Source: JAIXWP01 sp965247015 (lineage in GTDB: Bacteria > Bacteroidota > Bacteroidia > Flavobacteriales_D > Sanyastnellaceae). Taken from it: a stretch of 64,000 nt of DNA. The notes under the pieces are model-generated. The model made no database searches. It worked only from the letters and a program-made list of their open reading frames with translations, and was not told where the DNA came from. Location: assembly GCA_965247015.1 (NCBI GenBank), contig CBDFGG010000004.1, positions 1,178,001-1,242,000 on the forward strand, given 5' to 3'. Positions 46,301 through 54,291 of this stretch are shown here, one piece after another (position 1 is the first letter of the stretch; each line of letters opens with the position of its first letter). The position numbers were made by a program, and so were the translations under genes.

Positions 46301-46955
46301 AATAAGAAGTGTAAGGATCAGCCTCTGTTAAAGAAAGCGTTTCGCTGTGAGCCAAAGGAGCTGATAGAGGAAGTGTCAAATAAGCTCCTCCGTCAATTGA
46401 AACATACAATGTATTCAACGTGCAGTTACCTGCAACAGCCAATGTTACATTGACCGATGGCAAGCCAGCCACACATGGGCCAGGAGATGTTACGATATAA
46501 CTGTCGCAGCCACCTGCTGCTTCAGATACCAAAATAACTTCAAGTGGAGCACAAATCTGATTGGTTGCGCAGTTGTACTCATTCATCTGAATGCGTGCTA
46601 CGCCTGTGTAGGTAGCTGTCCAAGTAAAGTCTGAAGCATTGTTGGCACAAAGAGAGCCGTCATCATCACCAGTCAGATATGCACCTGTATTAGTAAACAG
46701 TGAAAGCTGCGTGTCATACGTAGTGCCACATGTGTTAAAGTTGTAGACGTTACCAGCAACCACACTTACAGTGTAGTACTCGCCGCCATACGCGCATGAT
46801 GTGAAGCCTGAATTCACCTCCCCAACACCTGTCGGTGTCAAGTCGTCATAGAAAACTCCATTGTTTGTGCACTGTGCACTCACATTGGAAAGGCTACCCA
46901 ACACAAGAAAACAAGCCATGATGAGCTTGAAAATGTTAGTAGATGTTTGATTCAT
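43338..46955 (-). CDS. Very large secreted T9SS type A protein with DDGSC repeats
   Basis: The 1205-residue protein starts at the ATG at 46955 with signal peptide MNQTSTNIFKLIMACFLVLG and following to NVSAQ. An upstream ATG at 46988 would add an unlikely 11 residues. Cys-rich Ig-like and pre-peptidase-like modules follow. Two copies of a roughly 70-residue module share AWLGDG, VDFNCQLWG/VDFNCATWG and GNLPPxNGC. Four tandem repeats near the end have the form GCTDPTALNYNQAATVNDGS plus C. The tail is a type A sorting domain (SVYPNPTSGRLNIYSA, FAAGTYHLEVIS). It is Asp- and Cys-rich, suggesting calcium binding and disulfides on the surface. Confidence 0.88.
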   Translation of the reverse strand: MNQTSTNIFKLIMACFLVLGSLSNVSAQCTNNGVFYDDLTPTGVGEVNSGFTSCAYGGEYYTVSVVAGNVYNFNTCGTTYDTQLSLFTNTGAYLTGDDDGSLCANNASDFTWTATYTGVARIQMNEYNCATNQICAPLEVILVSEAAGGCDSYIVTSPGPCVAGLPSVNVTLAVAGNCTLNTLYVSIDGGAYLTLPLSAPLAHSETLSLTEADPYTSYSMYGQLSDGTLTNEMEITTGDCGFAGCEEVTFAINPDCYGDEVSWAVYDQFDQLVYFVGQDVYPIAFGDVLYPTTLCLNSGCYTFEIYDSFGDGLSDGAGTCANDGFFFGLDSQNNTLFEGDAVYTTMDSYSFCVGADPCTFINTTSAFVSCANGFNEYEFVANYTGDCTVASIMTYNAIEGWVELDASAFGFLSGESMYITGLLNNTNYQYYVILSDGTESNTGFFTTGDCNETCGNANLEVVAGECLTVNGISYATADLYFEYVGTCSVTSIYYSTDGGVNFDVLDVSADGVGNGSVEEYFFTPGATYYLYYLLENGEQSDIVVYNAEDCLSGETICDCAGTQLPIEATAWLGDGSLDDGSFLWNDELPVDFNCQLWGFDCDDAGVGVSLDPFGVCYGNLPPGNGCVDQICNGVVVEVAIDCYAEETAVQIINENGEIVYSFDETFFVDPNSMVTQPMCLPTGCYTFVITDSFGDGLGSVDCDTPGYFVVYDETGDLVTGGGDFGSIYTQDFCVGGDACSNLTLDVNAEACFDYEGETLSPSVSLDINYDGDCSVAAIYIAVDGGDYQPFEYAEGELMSGSNVQFYNFATNTSYSFFYVLTDGSVSSVESYITGNCNNEISICDCAGTSHSIGVLAWLGDGFADNGAYDWVGQPVDFNCATWGYDCGDVVGAPSVDVYGVCSGNLPPNNGCIDENEVLGCTDPTALNYNQAATVNDGSCIYNAQFGCLDESACNFSPTAIYDNGSCEYLTCAGCTDPDATNYDSTATIDDGSCNFDPILGCTDQDALNYNPTATEDDGSCVYTCDWPVVTYTAHCNDGDLENYFVTMSITDLGNGSPYIVTNSYNQAQYTVNFLGTIEVGPFPNDQEVVITVVSAAVPSCFITSPVLSSDCSDPDSVSETISTDTMVSVYPNPTSGRLNIYSASVSGMVQIRMFDHTGKLIESAQMNIATGATNTFDVSKFAAGTYHLEVISNDRVQHESIIIQK

Positions 46956-47174
46956 AGTTAAATATTTGATTAAAAAAATAGCCTTCAAAAATAAGCCCTT
47001 TATGTGCTATTCTCGACCATTCATCGACGATTCTTTTTAAACATTGACGTTTTTATTACCCTCAAATGAATATTCGTTTAAAAATCATCCCTAAATGCAG
47101 CTATGTAACAGATAATTGCATTTTTTACTTTTTCTGCGAATGAACTTTTTGAGCATTTTTTATCTTCTCTCTAT

Positions 47175-47182
47175 TACATTTG
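47175..47182 (+). promoter_or_regulatory. Candidate -7 box of the polyprenyl synthase gene
   Basis: TACATTTG (TAnnTTTG) overlaps a possible TTG start at 47180. If this is the promoter, translation must start downstream, most simply at the GTG at 47192. Confidence 0.4.
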
Positions 47183-47191
47183 AAGCGAAAA

Positions 47192-48166
47192 GTGGCAACA
47201 ATAGACGACATACAAGCTCCCATTAAATCTGAAATGCTCGAATTCGAGACGTATTTCAGAAAAGCAATGAAGAGCAACAACGGAATCCTTGATAAAATAA
47301 CACACTACATTATCAAGAGAAAGGGCAAGCAAATGCGCCCTATGTTCGTCTTTCTTTCCAGCAAAGTTTGCGGCGGCGTTACCACCTCAACTTACAACGC
47401 CGCTTCTCTCATCGAGCTTCTTCACACCGCTACTCTGGTGCACGACGACGTGGTCGACGATGCTCAAACACGCCGAGGCTTCTTTTCTATAAATGCTTTA
47501 TGGAAAAATAAAATCGCAGTACTCGTCGGCGACTACCTGCTCTCACGTGGTCTGCTTCTCAGCGTCGACAACAAAGAATTTGACCTGCTTCGAATCGTAA
47601 GCACTGCTGTAAAAGAAATGAGCGAGGGGGAATTACTTCAACAAGAAAAGTCCCGTCTACTTAACATTACAGAAGAAGTTTACTATAAAATTATTACCCA
47701 AAAAACAGCCTCTCTTATCGCATCATGCTGCGAGTCCGGTGCCGCTGCTGCTAAAGCTTCTGAAGAATACATCCAAAAAATGCATGACTTCGGAATCAAT
47801 GTGGGTATGGCGTTCCAAATCAAAGACGATCTCTTCGATTACGGATATGGAAAAGACATCGGAAAACCGGTTGGAATCGACATTCAAGAGAAAAAAATGA
47901 CGCTGCCGCTGATCTATACCCTTTCCAAAAGTGATAGATCAACAAAAAAACACCTTGTCAATATTGTTAAAAATCACAACACGAATTCTGCGAAAGTAAA
48001 AGAACTCGTAAAGGCCGTTGTTGACGCTGGTGGTATTGATTACGCAGTGATAAAAATGGAATATTTTAGAAAAAACGCTCTCGATATTCTAGCTACCTTT
48101 CCCGACAGCGAAGCGAAAAAGTCGCTTGAAAAATTAGTGCATTACACCATCGATCGTGATAAGTAA
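47192..48166 (+). CDS. Polyprenyl diphosphate synthase
   Basis: This enzyme condenses isopentenyl diphosphate onto an allylic primer to make a long isoprenoid chain, probably for menaquinone. Both aspartate-rich motifs are present: VHDDVVDDAQTRRG (first) and FQIKDDLFDYGYGKD (second), along with KGKQMRPMFVFLSS. I chose the GTG at 47192 (MATIDDIQAPI). It agrees with the family start, and a longer TTG start at 47180 collides with a -7 box. Length is 324 residues, usual for the family. It leads an operon with the YwqK/MORN lipoprotein and possibly the glucosaminidase. Confidence 0.93.
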   Translation: MATIDDIQAPIKSEMLEFETYFRKAMKSNNGILDKITHYIIKRKGKQMRPMFVFLSSKVCGGVTTSTYNAASLIELLHTATLVHDDVVDDAQTRRGFFSINALWKNKIAVLVGDYLLSRGLLLSVDNKEFDLLRIVSTAVKEMSEGELLQQEKSRLLNITEEVYYKIITQKTASLIASCCESGAAAAKASEEYIQKMHDFGINVGMAFQIKDDLFDYGYGKDIGKPVGIDIQEKKMTLPLIYTLSKSDRSTKKHLVNIVKNHNTNSAKVKELVKAVVDAGGIDYAVIKMEYFRKNALDILATFPDSEAKKSLEKLVHYTIDRDK

Positions 48167-48167
48167 A

Positions 48168-48656
48168 ATGAAAGTTGTTCTCTATCTATTTGCCCTCATC
48201 TTTACATTAAATGCTTGCAAAGGCAAAAAAACAGGGTCAGAAGTAAATATTCCACTACCTCCAAATGTCATCGAAAAAGTAGAGGAACGATTTGAGCCGA
48301 AAGAAAATGAAAAGCTCGGATCTCCTAAAAAAGCGATATACCTCGACACAATTACAGACCTCAAAGTGTCTGAAAAGTTTTTCTATGAAGATAAAAAAAT
48401 CTACATGGAATACGCTTTCGAAAAAGGTGTAAAAAACGGCCCTGCAATGGCCTTCTACGAAAACTCAAATCCCTGGAGCCTTCACAACTATAAGGATAAT
48501 GTCCTGCATGGAGCCTACAAAACGTGGTTCGAAAATGGACAACTTCGCATCGAAGGCCAATACGACAACGGAATCAAAATCGGTAATTGGAGATTCTTTG
48601 ATGAAAAAGGAAATGTCGTCGAAGAAAAAAACTTTTCGGAAAATCCAGAACAGTAA
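48168..48656 (+). CDS. MORN/YwqK-repeat lipoprotein
   Basis: The 162-residue protein has a lipobox LNAC (Cys17) and C-terminal MORN-variant repeats of YwqK type (KNGPAMAFYENSNPWSLHNY, HGAYKTWFENGQLRIEG, YDNGIKIGNWRFFDEKGNV). Such repeats bind lipids or proteins. YwqK-like proteins are often annotated as antitoxins, which here is not supported because no toxin is adjacent. The ATG at 48168 is one base after the polyprenyl synthase stop. A GTG at 48156 is possible but overlaps that gene. Confidence 0.82.
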   Translation: MKVVLYLFALIFTLNACKGKKTGSEVNIPLPPNVIEKVEERFEPKENEKLGSPKKAIYLDTITDLKVSEKFFYEDKKIYMEYAFEKGVKNGPAMAFYENSNPWSLHNYKDNVLHGAYKTWFENGQLRIEGQYDNGIKIGNWRFFDEKGNVVEEKNFSENPEQ

Positions 48657-48731
48657 TCTAACACTGCGTTGTTGGCATAATACGTGACTCTACCCGCAAA
48701 CACAGAGCTTCGCTCCGTTAATTTGTAAGGT

Positions 48732-49703
48732 ATGAGAATCTTCATCGCATTCATCTCTTTACTTCTAACGCTTTCTTCACAAGCAACTAGTATTGCTATT
48801 GAAGAAAAAATATCTGCCGTCGACTATATCGAAAAATGGCGCGAAGAAGCCATTCGTCAAATGGTGCTACATAAAATACCCGCCAGCATCACCATCGCAC
48901 AAGGACTCCTTGAAAGCGGAAACGGTAATTCTAGACTCGCAATTGAAGGAAATAATCACTTCGGTATTAAATGCCACAACGATTGGAAAGGCGCCACGAT
49001 CCACGAAGATGACGAAACTCGCAATGAATGTTTCAGAAAATATAAAAACGCCGCAGAGTCGTTCGAAGACCACTCTATTTTTCTTCAGAAAAAAAGATAT
49101 GAGTCACTCTTTACTCTTGAAATCACCGACTACAAAGGATGGGCGCACGGCTTAAAAAAATGTGGCTACGCCACCAATCCAAAGTACCCTCAATTACTCA
49201 TCAATCTTATCGAGCAATATAATCTCGCAGACCTTGATAAGGAAGGCTTGAAACACATTAAAAACGGCAGTACTCCATCCCGAAACAAAAGAGATTCTAA
49301 TACCAAAAAAGAAAAAAACACATCGTCTCAAAAGGATGAGGCTCGAAAAGAAATCGTAATTTCTAATAACAGAGAAATTGGCGTAAGCGAAAACAGAATC
49401 AAGTTCATTACTGCTAAAGATGGCGACTCCGTAGAGTCAATTGCCAAGGACTTAGACATGGCCCCTTGGCAAATAAAAAAGTATAACGACCTTGAAAACA
49501 ATCAACACATTCAGCCCGGACAAGTCATCTATTTGCAGCCAAAAAGAAACAGCTCAAAAATCAACGAATACGAAGTGAAATCAGGAGATACGATGTGGAG
49601 CATTTCTCAAGCAACAGGAATAAAGTTGAGAAAACTTTATAAGAAAGCTGCCCTTACTCCAGGTCAAGAACCCTCGCCTGGCACCATTATCAAACTAAAA
49701 TAA
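48732..49703 (+). CDS. Glucosaminidase (FlgJ-like) with C-terminal LysM domains
   Basis: The 323-residue secreted peptidoglycan hydrolase has a signal segment and a glucosaminidase domain (about 30-175). The catalytic Glu is Glu61 (TIAQGLLESGNGNSRLA). GNNHFGIKCHNDW and FRKYKNAAESFEDHSIFLQK are family motifs. A charged linker leads to two LysM modules, one weaker (about 225-275, KFITAKDGDSVESIA) and one clear (about 279-322, EYEVKSGDTMWSISQATG), which bind glycan. It lies 75 bases after the YwqK gene and ends in a terminator. Confidence 0.92.
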   Translation: MRIFIAFISLLLTLSSQATSIAIEEKISAVDYIEKWREEAIRQMVLHKIPASITIAQGLLESGNGNSRLAIEGNNHFGIKCHNDWKGATIHEDDETRNECFRKYKNAAESFEDHSIFLQKKRYESLFTLEITDYKGWAHGLKKCGYATNPKYPQLLINLIEQYNLADLDKEGLKHIKNGSTPSRNKRDSNTKKEKNTSSQKDEARKEIVISNNREIGVSENRIKFITAKDGDSVESIAKDLDMAPWQIKKYNDLENNQHIQPGQVIYLQPKRNSSKINEYEVKSGDTMWSISQATGIKLRKLYKKAALTPGQEPSPGTIIKLK

Positions 49704-49704
49704 A

Positions 49705-49730
49705 AAAGGCTCTACCGAAGTAGAGCCTTT
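49705..49730 (+). terminator. Rho-independent terminator of the glucosaminidase gene
   Basis: A 10-bp stem (aaaggctcta / tagagccttt) with a 6-base loop begins one base after the stop. Poly-T on the + strand is short. It lies just before the convergent tRNA gene. Confidence 0.7.
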
Positions 49731-49735
49731 ATCTG

Positions 49736-49806
49736 TTGCCCGAGCTGGATTCGAACCAACACAAACTGAACCAAAATCAGTTGTCCTGCCATTAGACGAT
49801 CGGGCA
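49736..49806 (-). tRNA. tRNA-Gln(UUG)
   Basis: A full cloverleaf reads on the minus strand. The acceptor stem TGCCCGA pairs with TCGGGCA. A D arm follows. The anticodon stem ACTGA/TCAGT closes the loop TTTTGGT, with anticodon TTG (UUG, glutamine). The T arm is GTTGG-TTCGAAT-CCAGC. The discriminator base is A and no CCA is encoded. Length is 71 bases. It is an isolated tRNA gene, convergent with the glucosaminidase gene. Confidence 0.93.
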
Positions 49807-49907
49807 ATCTATCGCTGAAAGCGGGTGCAAAATAAATGCATTCTTTTCATCTATGCAAAACTTTTCTGTATCCTACATTAGCTTTCTGAAAATAAAGCCA
49901 TTTTATC

Positions 49908-51350
49908 GTGGAAAAAATTGCAAATTACATTGATGGTCAACTAGTTGAGCCAATATCAAAAAATTATCTCGAAAACGTCAATCCTGCCACAGGAAAGGTC
50001 TATTCCCTCATTCCTGACTCAACAGACCAAGATATCGAGCTCGCTTACCAAGCTGCGGCAGCCGCTTTTCCCTCATGGTCAACTACATCAATCAACGATC
50101 GATCTGCCATTCTTTCAAAAATTGCAGACCTTATTCAACTCAACCTACACGAACTTGCTTTAGCCGAATCAATAGACAACGGAAAGCCTGTCTCACTCGC
50201 CACTCAAGTTGATATTCCCCGCGCAGAATCAAACATTCGATTCTTCGCCACCGCCATTCAACACTTCGCCAGCGAAGCGCATATCATGGAAGACAAGGCC
50301 ATCAACTACACCAACAGAAAGCCAATAGGCGTCGTGGGGTGTATATCTCCATGGAATCTTCCTCTTTATCTTTTTACTTGGAAAATAGCACCAGCCCTCG
50401 CAGCGGGCAATTGTGTGATCGCAAAACCCTCGGAAATCACTCCGATGACAGCATACCTCTTATCTAAACTATGCATAGAAGCCGGATTACCGAAAGGGGT
50501 TCTAAACATCGTGCACGGACTTGGCGCAAAATGCGGCAACGCAATGGTTGCACATAAAAAAATAAAGGCAATTTCTTTTACCGGCGGAACCGCAACAGGC
50601 GCACACATCGCTTCTATAGCCGCTCCGATGTTCAAGAAACTTTCTCTTGAACTAGGTGGAAAAAACCCTAACATCATCTTCGCTGATTGCGACTTCGATA
50701 AAATGATTGCAACCACTGTAAGGTCTTCTTTAAGCAATCAAGGACAAATTTGTCTCTGCGGTTCGAGAATACTTATTGAAAGGCCTATCTATGAAAAGTT
50801 TAAAACTGCTTTTCTTGAAAAAGTCAATAAAATGACCGTTGGAAACCCACTTGCCAACGAAACCCGCATGGGAGCAGTTGTTAGCGAAGGTCACATGAAC
50901 AAAGTGCTTAGCTATATCGAACTTGCAAAACAAGAAGGAGGAACGGTTCTTACTGGCGGCTCACGAGTAATTTTAAATGGAGAAAATAAAGATGGATATT
51001 TTATCGCGCCGACCGTTATTGAAGGCCTAGGACCCAACTGCCGCACAAATCAAGAAGAAATCTTTGGTCCTGTAGTTACTATCGCTCCATTTGACTCTGT
51101 AAAAGAAGCTGTGGAAAATGCCAATTCAACCATGTACGGACTTGCTGCGACGATTTGGACTACCAACCTTTCGAAGGCCCACAAAGTAGCTGCGCAAATA
51201 GATTCGGGGATCGTGTGGATTAACACATGGTTGCTAAGAGACCTTCGCACTCCATTCGGCGGAGTGAAAAGCTCTGGTGTTGGACGAGAAGGCGGATTTG
51301 AAGCTTTAAAGTTTTTTACTGAGGCACAAAATGTCTGCATTGAGCTCTAA
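49908..51350 (+). CDS. Aldehyde dehydrogenase, aminomuconate-semialdehyde-type
   Basis: The 480-residue NAD-dependent enzyme has the canonical catalytic residues: Asn150 (ISPWNLPLYL), Glu248 (LSLELGGKNP) and nucleophile Cys282 (NQGQICLCGSRILIE). The SFTGGTATG segment is the NAD-binding loop. The ICLCGSR cysteine motif resembles the ALDH8/2-hydroxymuconic and aminomuconate semialdehyde dehydrogenase group, suggesting aromatic or tryptophan-kynurenine breakdown. That assignment is by motif only. It starts at a GTG. No kynurenine gene is nearby. Confidence 0.92.
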   Translation: MEKIANYIDGQLVEPISKNYLENVNPATGKVYSLIPDSTDQDIELAYQAAAAAFPSWSTTSINDRSAILSKIADLIQLNLHELALAESIDNGKPVSLATQVDIPRAESNIRFFATAIQHFASEAHIMEDKAINYTNRKPIGVVGCISPWNLPLYLFTWKIAPALAAGNCVIAKPSEITPMTAYLLSKLCIEAGLPKGVLNIVHGLGAKCGNAMVAHKKIKAISFTGGTATGAHIASIAAPMFKKLSLELGGKNPNIIFADCDFDKMIATTVRSSLSNQGQICLCGSRILIERPIYEKFKTAFLEKVNKMTVGNPLANETRMGAVVSEGHMNKVLSYIELAKQEGGTVLTGGSRVILNGENKDGYFIAPTVIEGLGPNCRTNQEEIFGPVVTIAPFDSVKEAVENANSTMYGLAATIWTTNLSKAHKVAAQIDSGIVWINTWLLRDLRTPFGGVKSSGVGREGGFEALKFFTEAQNVCIEL

Positions 51351-51454
51351 TCCTCAATAGACTTAGATCCATTTGTAAAAAACCAACCAAAAATCTCGTT
51401 AAAGCGCGACTCGGTGCGACGAATAAAACTCGATATAGAAAATAGGGCTTTCAT
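51347..51454 (-). CDS. Possible 35-residue microprotein
   Basis: A minus-strand ATG at 51454 opens a 35-codon frame whose product begins MKALFSISSFIRRTESRFNE and continues with an aromatic core (IFGWFFTNG). It ends in TAG overlapping the aldehyde dehydrogenase stop region by 4 bases. The composition looks protein-like and membrane-active, but there is no clear promoter and no comparison could be made. The rest of the 271-base gap to the next gene (51455-51621) holds nothing I recognise. Confidence 0.35.
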   Translation of the reverse strand: MKALFSISSFIRRTESRFNEIFGWFFTNGSKSIED

Positions 51455-51621
51455 GTCTTTACTTAGTGTGGAGAAGAACTCAACTCGCATTCCATTTGTT
51501 GTCTGAACAATTTAAAAGAATTGCGAATTATTGCTTTTCTAACATGTTTTAACGAACCACCAAACCCTAGTGTTACACAAATATTCACTGAAGGGCTTGG
51601 CAAGCAATAGACCGGTATAGA

Positions 51622-51882
51622 ATGAGAAGTAGAAAAAAAATAATCAACCTCGATGGAGTGGTCTACAGAGACAAACAAGAAGCACTCGATCACTTAAGCG
51701 CTCTAGAAAGAGCCAAAACATCAATTCATGGTCTCGAAATTGTGATTTTGTCCAATACATCTATCACCACAGATATGTATAAGACCATCTGGTTTTCCTC
51801 TCAGCAAAATGTTTACGACATCGCAAGAGCATTTATAGCAGAAAAAATGGGCGGCGCTTGGAACTATATTGAGTTTAAATAA
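51622..51882 (+). CDS. Hypothetical small protein
   Basis: An 86-residue frame starting at the ATG at 51622 has a mixed alpha/beta composition (KKIINLDGVVYRDKQEALDH, GLEIVILSNTSITTDMYKTI) without signal peptide or membrane segments. It resembles no family I know. No convincing promoter box is seen. A hairpin with a T-run follows the gene at 51995-52020. It could be an orphan or a small accessory gene. Confidence 0.5.
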   Translation: MRSRKKIINLDGVVYRDKQEALDHLSALERAKTSIHGLEIVILSNTSITTDMYKTIWFSSQQNVYDIARAFIAEKMGGAWNYIEFK

Positions 51883-51994
51883 GATACTATTTCAAAGTTT
51901 CCTCTTCTTAATAACTCTGTTTAAAACTAAAAAATTCCATTTTGTCGAATTCCTTGAAACTCTAGCAATTTAGTAACGTATTTTCAGTTATTCG

Positions 51995-52020
51995 AAAACC
52001 CTTGTAAATCAAGGTTTTTT
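51995..52020 (+). terminator. Possible terminator upstream of the MltD-like gene
   Basis: An imperfect stem (aaaacccttg / caaggttttt, one bulged base) with loop taaat ends in a T-run. It lies between the small hypothetical gene and the transglycosylase gene. Confidence 0.5.
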
Positions 52021-52072
52021 GAACCCGCAAGTTTTACTATTTTTACTCACCTCAAGGAAAACCAGGAAAATC

Positions 52073-53758
52073 ATGAAGAGGATTGTACTTCTATTCTTGT
52101 GCCTAGCAGCTGGAACTGCTTCACAAGCCGCACTAATGAACGACTCTATTCCGTCGTCTAAATCGAATATTAAAATTTCTCCTGACGATCCCGAGATCTT
52201 AGCGATTGATAAAGCCCTTGTGGCCAATTATCTCAACCATTTTTGTTACTCTTCAGACAAAAATCTGTTGAATGCACATGGGTACACAACCGATCAGGTT
52301 CCTACTTTTTCACCAGAAATTATCTCTGAGAGAATGAAGGCCCTCGATGCTGAAACACCATTCGATCTTGTTTACAACAATACGGTTCAAGGATTCATCG
52401 ATCTTTATTCTATCAGAAGACGCGACATTTCTACGAAGGTTTTGGGAATGTCTCAATTATACTTCCCACTTTTCGAAGAAGCACTCGCGAAATACGAGAT
52501 TCCGCTCGAAATGAAATACCTCGCAATTGTAGAGTCTGCACTGAACCCTTCTGCAATTTCATCTGCTGGTGCTGGAGGATTATGGCAGTTCATGGTCGGC
52601 ACTGGAAAGATGTACGGCCTCGATGTAAACAGCTATCAAGACGAACGCTTCGATGCATACAAGTCAACAGAAGCCGCTTGCAAATACCTTAAGTCCCTTT
52701 ACAACACATTCGGTGACTGGCAGCTTGCACTCGCTGCATACAATAGCGGTCCTGGAAACGTAAATAAGGCAATTCGTAGATCTGGCGGAAAACGCGATTT
52801 CTGGGAAATTAAACCTTTCCTTCCAAAAGAAACACAAGGCTATGTGCCGGCTTTTATTGCGGTAAATTATGTGATGAATTATGCATCAGAACACAATCTT
52901 TATCCTGCAAACCCAACACGAACTTTCTACGAAGTAGATTCTATTCACGTAAAAGGCCCTGTTAATTTCAATGCTCTTTCATTCGTACTAGGCGTGCCAG
53001 TCGACGAAATCGCTCAACTAAACTGCACGTATAAACTACGCGAGATTCCAGCTAATAACAAAAAGCACTACCTCATTCTCCCAACAGAGAAAATTGGTCT
53101 CTTCATGAAAAATGAAGAGCTTGTGTACGAGCAAAGCAGAGAAGAAGTGAATCCTGCAACCAATATGCTTGCAAACAACCCAGAGCCTTCTAAACAACCT
53201 GAAAAGGCTACAAATACAACTGTTGCAAGCAATAATAATTCTGGCAAGGAAATCAAGAAAACAGTTTGGGAAGATGCTTGGAAAACGCACAGCGTAAAAA
53301 GAGGAGAATCACTCGGAAGTATCAGTAATAAATATGACGTGAGCCTCGCAAACCTTAAGAAATGGAACAAAATCAAGGGCTCCAAAATCGTTCCTGGTCA
53401 AAAGCTGAAGATTCAAACGAAGGTTAAAAAGACAATCACTGTAAACGCTACTGAAGAGGAAAATACTGCGACCGCAACTCCAACCCCTCAGCAAGAAGAA
53501 GAGCGCACTGAAGATGTTGCCGAGAATACTCCAGCACAACAGACAACTGCGCCAGCGAAAGCACCTGAAAAGGTAAAAGAAAAACCAAACGCAGCCCCTA
53601 AGTACAAATACTACACTGTACAACCAGGCGATACGCTTTGGGATATTGCAGCTAAACACGATGGTGTTTCTATCGAGCAAATCAAAAAATTAAACTCCGG
53701 CCTGAAAGAAAACAAACTTGCCGTTGGTCAAAAAATTAAAATCAAAATAATCGGATAA
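52073..53758 (+). CDS. MltD-like lytic transglycosylase with LysM domains
   Basis: The 561-residue secreted enzyme starts at the ATG at 52073 (MKRIVLLFLCLAAGTASQAA). The frame extended to 52019 adds unlikely residues. The SLT domain covers about 130-260, with catalytic Glu154 in KYLAIVESALNPSAISSAGA. GLWQFM and AYNSGPGNVNKAIR are further family motifs. Two LysM modules follow (about 405-450, HSVKRGESLGSISNKYDVS; about 515-560, YYTVQPGDTLWDIAAKHDGV), separated by a Thr/Glu/Pro-rich linker. It cuts glycan strands to make anhydro-muropeptides. The next gene starts 2 bases later. Confidence 0.93.
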   Translation: MKRIVLLFLCLAAGTASQAALMNDSIPSSKSNIKISPDDPEILAIDKALVANYLNHFCYSSDKNLLNAHGYTTDQVPTFSPEIISERMKALDAETPFDLVYNNTVQGFIDLYSIRRRDISTKVLGMSQLYFPLFEEALAKYEIPLEMKYLAIVESALNPSAISSAGAGGLWQFMVGTGKMYGLDVNSYQDERFDAYKSTEAACKYLKSLYNTFGDWQLALAAYNSGPGNVNKAIRRSGGKRDFWEIKPFLPKETQGYVPAFIAVNYVMNYASEHNLYPANPTRTFYEVDSIHVKGPVNFNALSFVLGVPVDEIAQLNCTYKLREIPANNKKHYLILPTEKIGLFMKNEELVYEQSREEVNPATNMLANNPEPSKQPEKATNTTVASNNNSGKEIKKTVWEDAWKTHSVKRGESLGSISNKYDVSLANLKKWNKIKGSKIVPGQKLKIQTKVKKTITVNATEEENTATATPTPQQEEERTEDVAENTPAQQTTAPAKAPEKVKEKPNAAPKYKYYTVQPGDTLWDIAAKHDGVSIEQIKKLNSGLKENKLAVGQKIKIKIIG

Positions 53759-53760
53759 TA

Positions 53761-54210
53761 ATGAAAGTTGAAAACGGCAAAAATGTAGAGGTTCACTACA
53801 CATTGCACATTGATGGACCAGAAGGTGAAATCGTAGAACAAACCACTGGTGGAGAACCCCTCCGTTTTGTGTTCGGTCAAGATCCAATGCTCCCAAAATT
53901 TGAAGCTGCTCTTCAAGGTCTTGGAGCAGGAGAAAAATTCACTGTTGCAATCCCTTGCGCAGACGCTTACGGCGAAGAAGATCAAGACTTCTATATGGAG
54001 TTTGAAAAAAGTGAATTCCTTGACGAGGACGGCCAATTCGACGAAGAACTATTCGCTGAAGGTGAAGTAGTGCCTATGCAAACACCAGATGGCCAAATGG
54101 TTCAGGGAGTTGTTGCAGAAGTAAAACTCAACACCATCATCATCGACTTCAATCACCCGCTTGCAGGTGAAAATCTTTTCTTCGAAGGTGAAGTCGTAGC
54201 AGTAGGTTAA
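53761..54210 (+). CDS. SlyD-like FKBP-type peptidyl-prolyl isomerase
   Basis: The 149-residue cytoplasmic folding helper has an N-terminal FKBP part (VEVHYTLHIDGPEGEIVEQT, GEPLRFVFGQ), an insert-in-flap segment (about 75-120) and a C-terminal strand pair (VVAEVKLNTIIIDFNHPLAG, then ENLFFEGEV). The IPCADAYGEED motif matches SlyD. The His-rich metal tail of Escherichia coli SlyD is absent. It follows the MltD-like gene after 2 bases, so the two are co-transcribed. Confidence 0.9.
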   Translation: MKVENGKNVEVHYTLHIDGPEGEIVEQTTGGEPLRFVFGQDPMLPKFEAALQGLGAGEKFTVAIPCADAYGEEDQDFYMEFEKSEFLDEDGQFDEELFAEGEVVPMQTPDGQMVQGVVAEVKLNTIIIDFNHPLAGENLFFEGEVVAVG

Positions 54211-54240
54211 TTACAGCTATTTTGTTGATAAAGCATATAG

Positions 54241-54268
54241 GAAGGGTGCCGAAACATCGACACCCTTC
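54241..54268 (+). terminator. Rho-independent terminator of the mltD-slyD pair
   Basis: A stem of 8 bp plus 3 bp with one mismatch (gaagggtg...cacccttc) and loop aaca is followed by a run of eight or more T. Confidence 0.85.
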
Positions 54269-54291
54269 TTTTTTTTTGTACACTAAACATT

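Noticed and set aside
48156..48656. YwqK-like protein as an antitoxin
   Set aside because: No toxin gene is adjacent and the protein is a lipoprotein, so a toxin-antitoxin label is not justified.
53036..53680. Minus-strand frames opposite the MltD-like gene
   Set aside because: They are shadows of the repeated Lys/Glu-rich codons of the real gene and show no protein-like domain.
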